Below, in pieces: positions 5,648-6,992 of a stretch of 6,992 nucleotides of DNA; the stretch's first letter is position 1; every line of letters starts with the position of its first letter. The DNA comes from Actinomycetes bacterium. GTDB lineage: Bacteria; Actinomycetota; Coriobacteriia; Coriobacteriales; Coriobacteriaceae. Both the position numbers and the translations under genes were made by a program. The stretch is taken from assembly GCA_023441725.1 (NCBI GenBank), contig JAEZNV010000150.1:1-6992 (forward strand), given 5' to 3'. Below the pieces are notes generated by a model. It saw nothing but the letters and a program-made list of their open reading frames with translations, was not told the DNA's origin and searched no databases.

Positions 5648-6554
5648 AGACGTTCGTGACGTCGAAACCCGTCGCATCCATCTGACGCATAAACGGCGGT
5701 ATCTCCCCCGTCGCGGCGCAGGCGGCAATCTGATGCAGAGCCCCGGCAACCGCATCATCTGCCGCAGCGCCGATATGCCAGCGCGCGGCAGCCGTGACAG
5801 CCTCGTTGGCATTGGCGACTGCAACGGAGTTGGGAACGGCACCGATCATGGGCAGGTCGTTATCGGAATCGCCAAATACGACCACCTCGTCGGGCGTCAG
5901 GCCCAAAGCGCGCGCCAGCTCCAGCGCAGCGCAGCCCTTGTCCCAACCTGCCGGAAGAATGTCGAACAGGCGCACTCGGTTGTTGGGAAACACAAGCGAG
6001 AGCTCCGGCACCTCAGCGGCAACGCGCTCGCGTAGCTCCGCGAGCTCCTCACGCGAACGGGCACTCCAGATATTCGCCTTGAACACCGGCGCGTCGTCGA
6101 CGACGGGACGGCACGGAGCCTCTTCGCCTTTGAGCCATGCGTTGCCGCCCGACCCCATGGCGCGACGAACGCGCTCGGGGTCACTCGTCACGCAATAGGC
6201 ATCGTTGCCCCAAAAGTCATCGCCCAGGCTATAGACTTTTAGAAATGTATCGTTGGTCTCTTGCTCCAGATAGTCGGCCAAACGTGTCAGAGCATCGTTG
6301 TCGATTGCGCGCGAGGCGACTACTTCGCCGTCGACAAACATCACCTGGCCGTTACAGAACGCCCCGGTCGAGAAGCACTCGGAACGATTTTTAAACATCC
6401 AGCCCATCGCGGACGGCTGGCGACCCGAAACCGGGCCAAAGTGCAGACCCGCCGCCTGCATGGCATGAATGCCCTCGATGGCGTAGTCGCTGGCGCCGTC
6501 ATGCCCAGCTGGAATCAGCGTATCGTCCATATCGGTCAGCACAAGTTTGATCAT
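5646..6554 (-). CDS. Cof-type HAD-superfamily hydrolase (class IIB), probable sugar-phosphate or related phosphatase
   Basis: This is a 302-residue cytoplasmic phosphohydrolase. All four HAD motifs are present: motif I DMDDTL with nucleophile Asp8 and acid/base Asp10; motif II Ser43 in PVSGR; motif III Lys206 in GWDKG; motif IV GDSDND at 228-233 with the metal-binding Asp229 and Asp233. The stretch between motifs II and III (about residues 85-195) is the C2-type cap that sets substrate choice, placing it in the Cof/YbiV/YidA group. Family members dephosphorylate sugar phosphates, flavin or pyridoxal phosphates, and substrate cannot be read from sequence. MIKLVLTD is the expected family start, with GGGGA a few bases before the ATG. 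It is the first gene of a unit with the LysR regulator, and is divergent from the TPP-riboswitch/thiM transcript. Cof itself has been linked to thiamin-pathway phosphates in E. coli, but the context here is only suggestive. Confidence 0.9.
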   Translation of the reverse strand: MIKLVLTDMDDTLIPAGHDGASDYAIEGIHAMQAAGLHFGPVSGRQPSAMGWMFKNRSECFSTGAFCNGQVMFVDGEVVASRAIDNDALTRLADYLEQETNDTFLKVYSLGDDFWGNDAYCVTSDPERVRRAMGSGGNAWLKGEEAPCRPVVDDAPVFKANIWSARSREELAELRERVAAEVPELSLVFPNNRVRLFDILPAGWDKGCAALELARALGLTPDEVVVFGDSDNDLPMIGAVPNSVAVANANEAVTAAARWHIGAAADDAVAGALHQIAACAATGEIPPFMRQMDATGFDVTNV

Positions 6555-6582
6555 GAGGTCCCCATTCGTATCGGTCCTACCT

Positions 6583-6588
6583 ATTGTA
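6583..6588 (-). promoter_or_regulatory. Candidate -10 element for the HAD-LysR unit
   Basis: The minus strand reads TACAAT (5 of 6 matches), 28 bp before the HAD ATG, which would give a leader of about 20 nt. The -35 position falls within the inverted repeat at 6592-6626 and does not resemble TTGACA (it is ACAGGT). Confidence 0.35.
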
Positions 6589-6591
6589 ACG

Positions 6592-6626
6592 ACCTGCCAA
6601 AATAAACCTGTCCCTATTTGGCAGGT
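6592..6626. repeat. 10-bp perfect inverted repeat between divergent promoters (operator or dispersed palindrome)
   Basis: ACCTGCCAAA (6592-6601) and TTTGGCAGGT (6617-6626) are exact reverse complements around a 15-nt spacer. Allowing one bulged A extends the pairing by two more base pairs. The spacer carries a further ACCTG half-site (6606-6610). It lies between the HAD unit and the thiM leader and covers the -35 positions of both candidate promoters. There is no U-run on either side, so it is not a typical intrinsic terminator. It may be an operator for a dimeric regulator or one copy of a genome-dispersed palindromic element. Confidence 0.6.
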
Positions 6627-6633
6627 GCGTTAG

Positions 6634-6639
6634 TATAGG
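6634..6639 (+). promoter_or_regulatory. Candidate -10 element of the TPP riboswitch/thiM transcript
   Basis: TATAGG (4 of 6 matches) would place the transcription start near 6646, just before the first riboswitch stem at 6654, which fits the leader architecture. No recognisable -35 hexamer lies 16-18 bp upstream; that position is inside the inverted repeat spacer and arm. Confidence 0.35.
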
Positions 6640-6652
6640 GAACAACAGATTC

Positions 6653-6746
6653 GATGCGGGAGTGCCGGCGGTGCAAACCACAAGGCTGAGAGGGCATGGG
6701 GCCCAATCCTTTGAACCTGTCAGTTAATGCTGGCGTAGGGAGCATG
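6653..6746 (+). promoter_or_regulatory. TPP riboswitch (THI element)
   Basis: The leader RNA binds thiamin pyrophosphate and turns down downstream thiamin genes. The conserved pieces are all present in order: GGGAGTGCC (6658-6666), the pyrimidine-sensing CTGAGAGG (6686-6693), CCTTTGAACCTG (6708-6719), and TTAATGCTGGCGTAGGGA (6724-6741). Visible pairings are P1 ATGC/GCAT (6654-6657 with 6742-6745), P2 GGGA/TCCT (6658-6661 with 6707-6710), P3 GCC/GGC with an inner GGT-GCAA-ACC hairpin (6670-6679), an optional P3a GGGC/GCCC, P4 CCT/AGG (6716-6718 with 6737-6739) and P5 CAG/CTG (6721-6723 with 6730-6732). It is followed at once by a terminator and then thiM. Confidence 0.96.
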
Positions 6747-6756
6747 CCGCCTTTTT

Positions 6757-6787
6757 AGGGGCGCTGTCTATGCACAGCGCCCCTTTT
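6757..6787 (+). terminator. Intrinsic terminator of the TPP riboswitch expression platform
   Basis: AGGGGCGCTGT (6757-6767) pairs exactly with ACAGCGCCCCT (6774-6784) around a 6-nt loop, followed by TTTT (6784-6787). It sits 11 nt after the P1 stem and 23 nt before the thiM GTG, so control is probably by transcription termination when TPP is bound. A possible competing pairing is CGCC (6748-6751) with GGCG (6760-6763), or the 3' P1 strand GCAT with ATGC in the terminator loop (6770-6773); both are short and speculative. Confidence 0.85.
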
Positions 6788-6809
6788 CTATGCCAAGGAG
6801 GCATGTGCA

Positions 6810-6992
6810 GTGATTGATTCGGAACAGCTTAAGCAACATATGGTCAAGGCCGTGGATGAGATTCGCGCCACCAATCCGATGGCCGGCTCCATCACCAACA
6901 CGGTGACGATCGACTTTGTCGCCAACGCGCAGCTCGCCGTGGGCGGTTCGGCCGCCATGGTCTATCTGCCCGACGAGGGCGAGGCGCTCGTT
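6810..6992 (+). CDS. thiM: Hydroxyethylthiazole kinase ThiM, first 61 codons, runs off the right edge
   Basis: ThiM phosphorylates 4-methyl-5-(2-hydroxyethyl)thiazole with ATP, letting the cell reuse the thiazole half of thiamin. The visible N-terminus has the family segment SITNTVTIDFVANAQLAVGG followed by SAAMVYLPDEGE (residues 26-57), aligning with the family pattern TN-x-V-x-x-x-F-x-AN-x-x-LA-x-G-x-S-x-x-M, which includes the substrate-site methionine. I chose the GTG at 6810 because AAGGAGG (6795-6801) lies 8 nt upstream; an in-frame ATG at 6840 has no such site. The ATG at 6803 is out of frame and stops after four codons. The TPP riboswitch and terminator directly upstream independently support a thiamin-pathway gene. 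In many relatives thiD and thiE follow, but that lies beyond the window. Confidence 0.92.
   Translation, partial: MIDSEQLKQHMVKAVDEIRATNPMAGSITNTVTIDFVANAQLAVGGSAAMVYLPDEGEALV

Noticed and set aside
5636..5842. 69-residue N-terminal extension of the LysR frame
   Set aside because: It overlaps the HAD gene in another frame and is Arg/Pro-rich. The LysR domain starts exactly at the ATG at 5635 with a well-placed ribosome binding site.

Overview
The window looks like chromosome from a high-GC, Gram-positive gut actinobacterium of the Coriobacteriia, most likely Collinsella or a close relative. This is an inference from four things: GC-rich coding with strong AGGAG-type ribosome binding sites, an LAxTG-type cell-wall sorting signal, a receiver-less LuxR regulator, and a thiamin-controlled thiM. 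No sequence search was possible. I see no insertion sequence, phage gene, tRNA, rRNA or CRISPR array.

Layout from left to right. The 5' part of a uracil/xanthine permease gene (uraA type, minus strand) runs off the left edge. Upstream of it on the same strand is a MetE-core methionine synthase gene of the YxjG/YxjH type, with all four zinc ligands. Its upstream region holds a plausible promoter and, centred about 66 bp before the predicted transcription start, a dyad that resembles the LysR-type 'Met-box'. Divergent from it on the plus strand is a 530-residue secreted protein. It has a signal peptide, a beta-helix-like series of rungs and a C-terminal LATTG sorting signal. A perfect 11-bp hairpin closes that gene and separates it from a convergent gene.

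The convergent gene is a LuxR-type regulator with a TPR-like sensor region and a GTG start chosen from its ribosome binding site. Upstream of it on the minus strand is a tight two-gene unit: a Cof-type HAD hydrolase followed 10 nt later by a LysR-family regulator. The regulator's ribosome binding site overlaps the hydrolase stop codon, and the unit is closed by a hairpin.

The right end is a divergent intergenic region. A 10-bp perfect inverted repeat lies between the two outward-facing promoters. On the thiM side comes a textbook TPP riboswitch, an intrinsic terminator, and the first 61 codons of thiM (hydroxyethylthiazole kinase, thiamin salvage), which runs off the right edge.

Functionally this is housekeeping and accessory metabolism (pyrimidine uptake, methionine synthesis, thiamin salvage, sugar-phosphate-type hydrolase) mixed with two transcription regulators and one wall-anchored surface protein. 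I do not see a clear new multi-gene system. The items most worth following up are the candidate Met-box, the palindrome between the divergent promoters, and the wall-anchored beta-helix protein.
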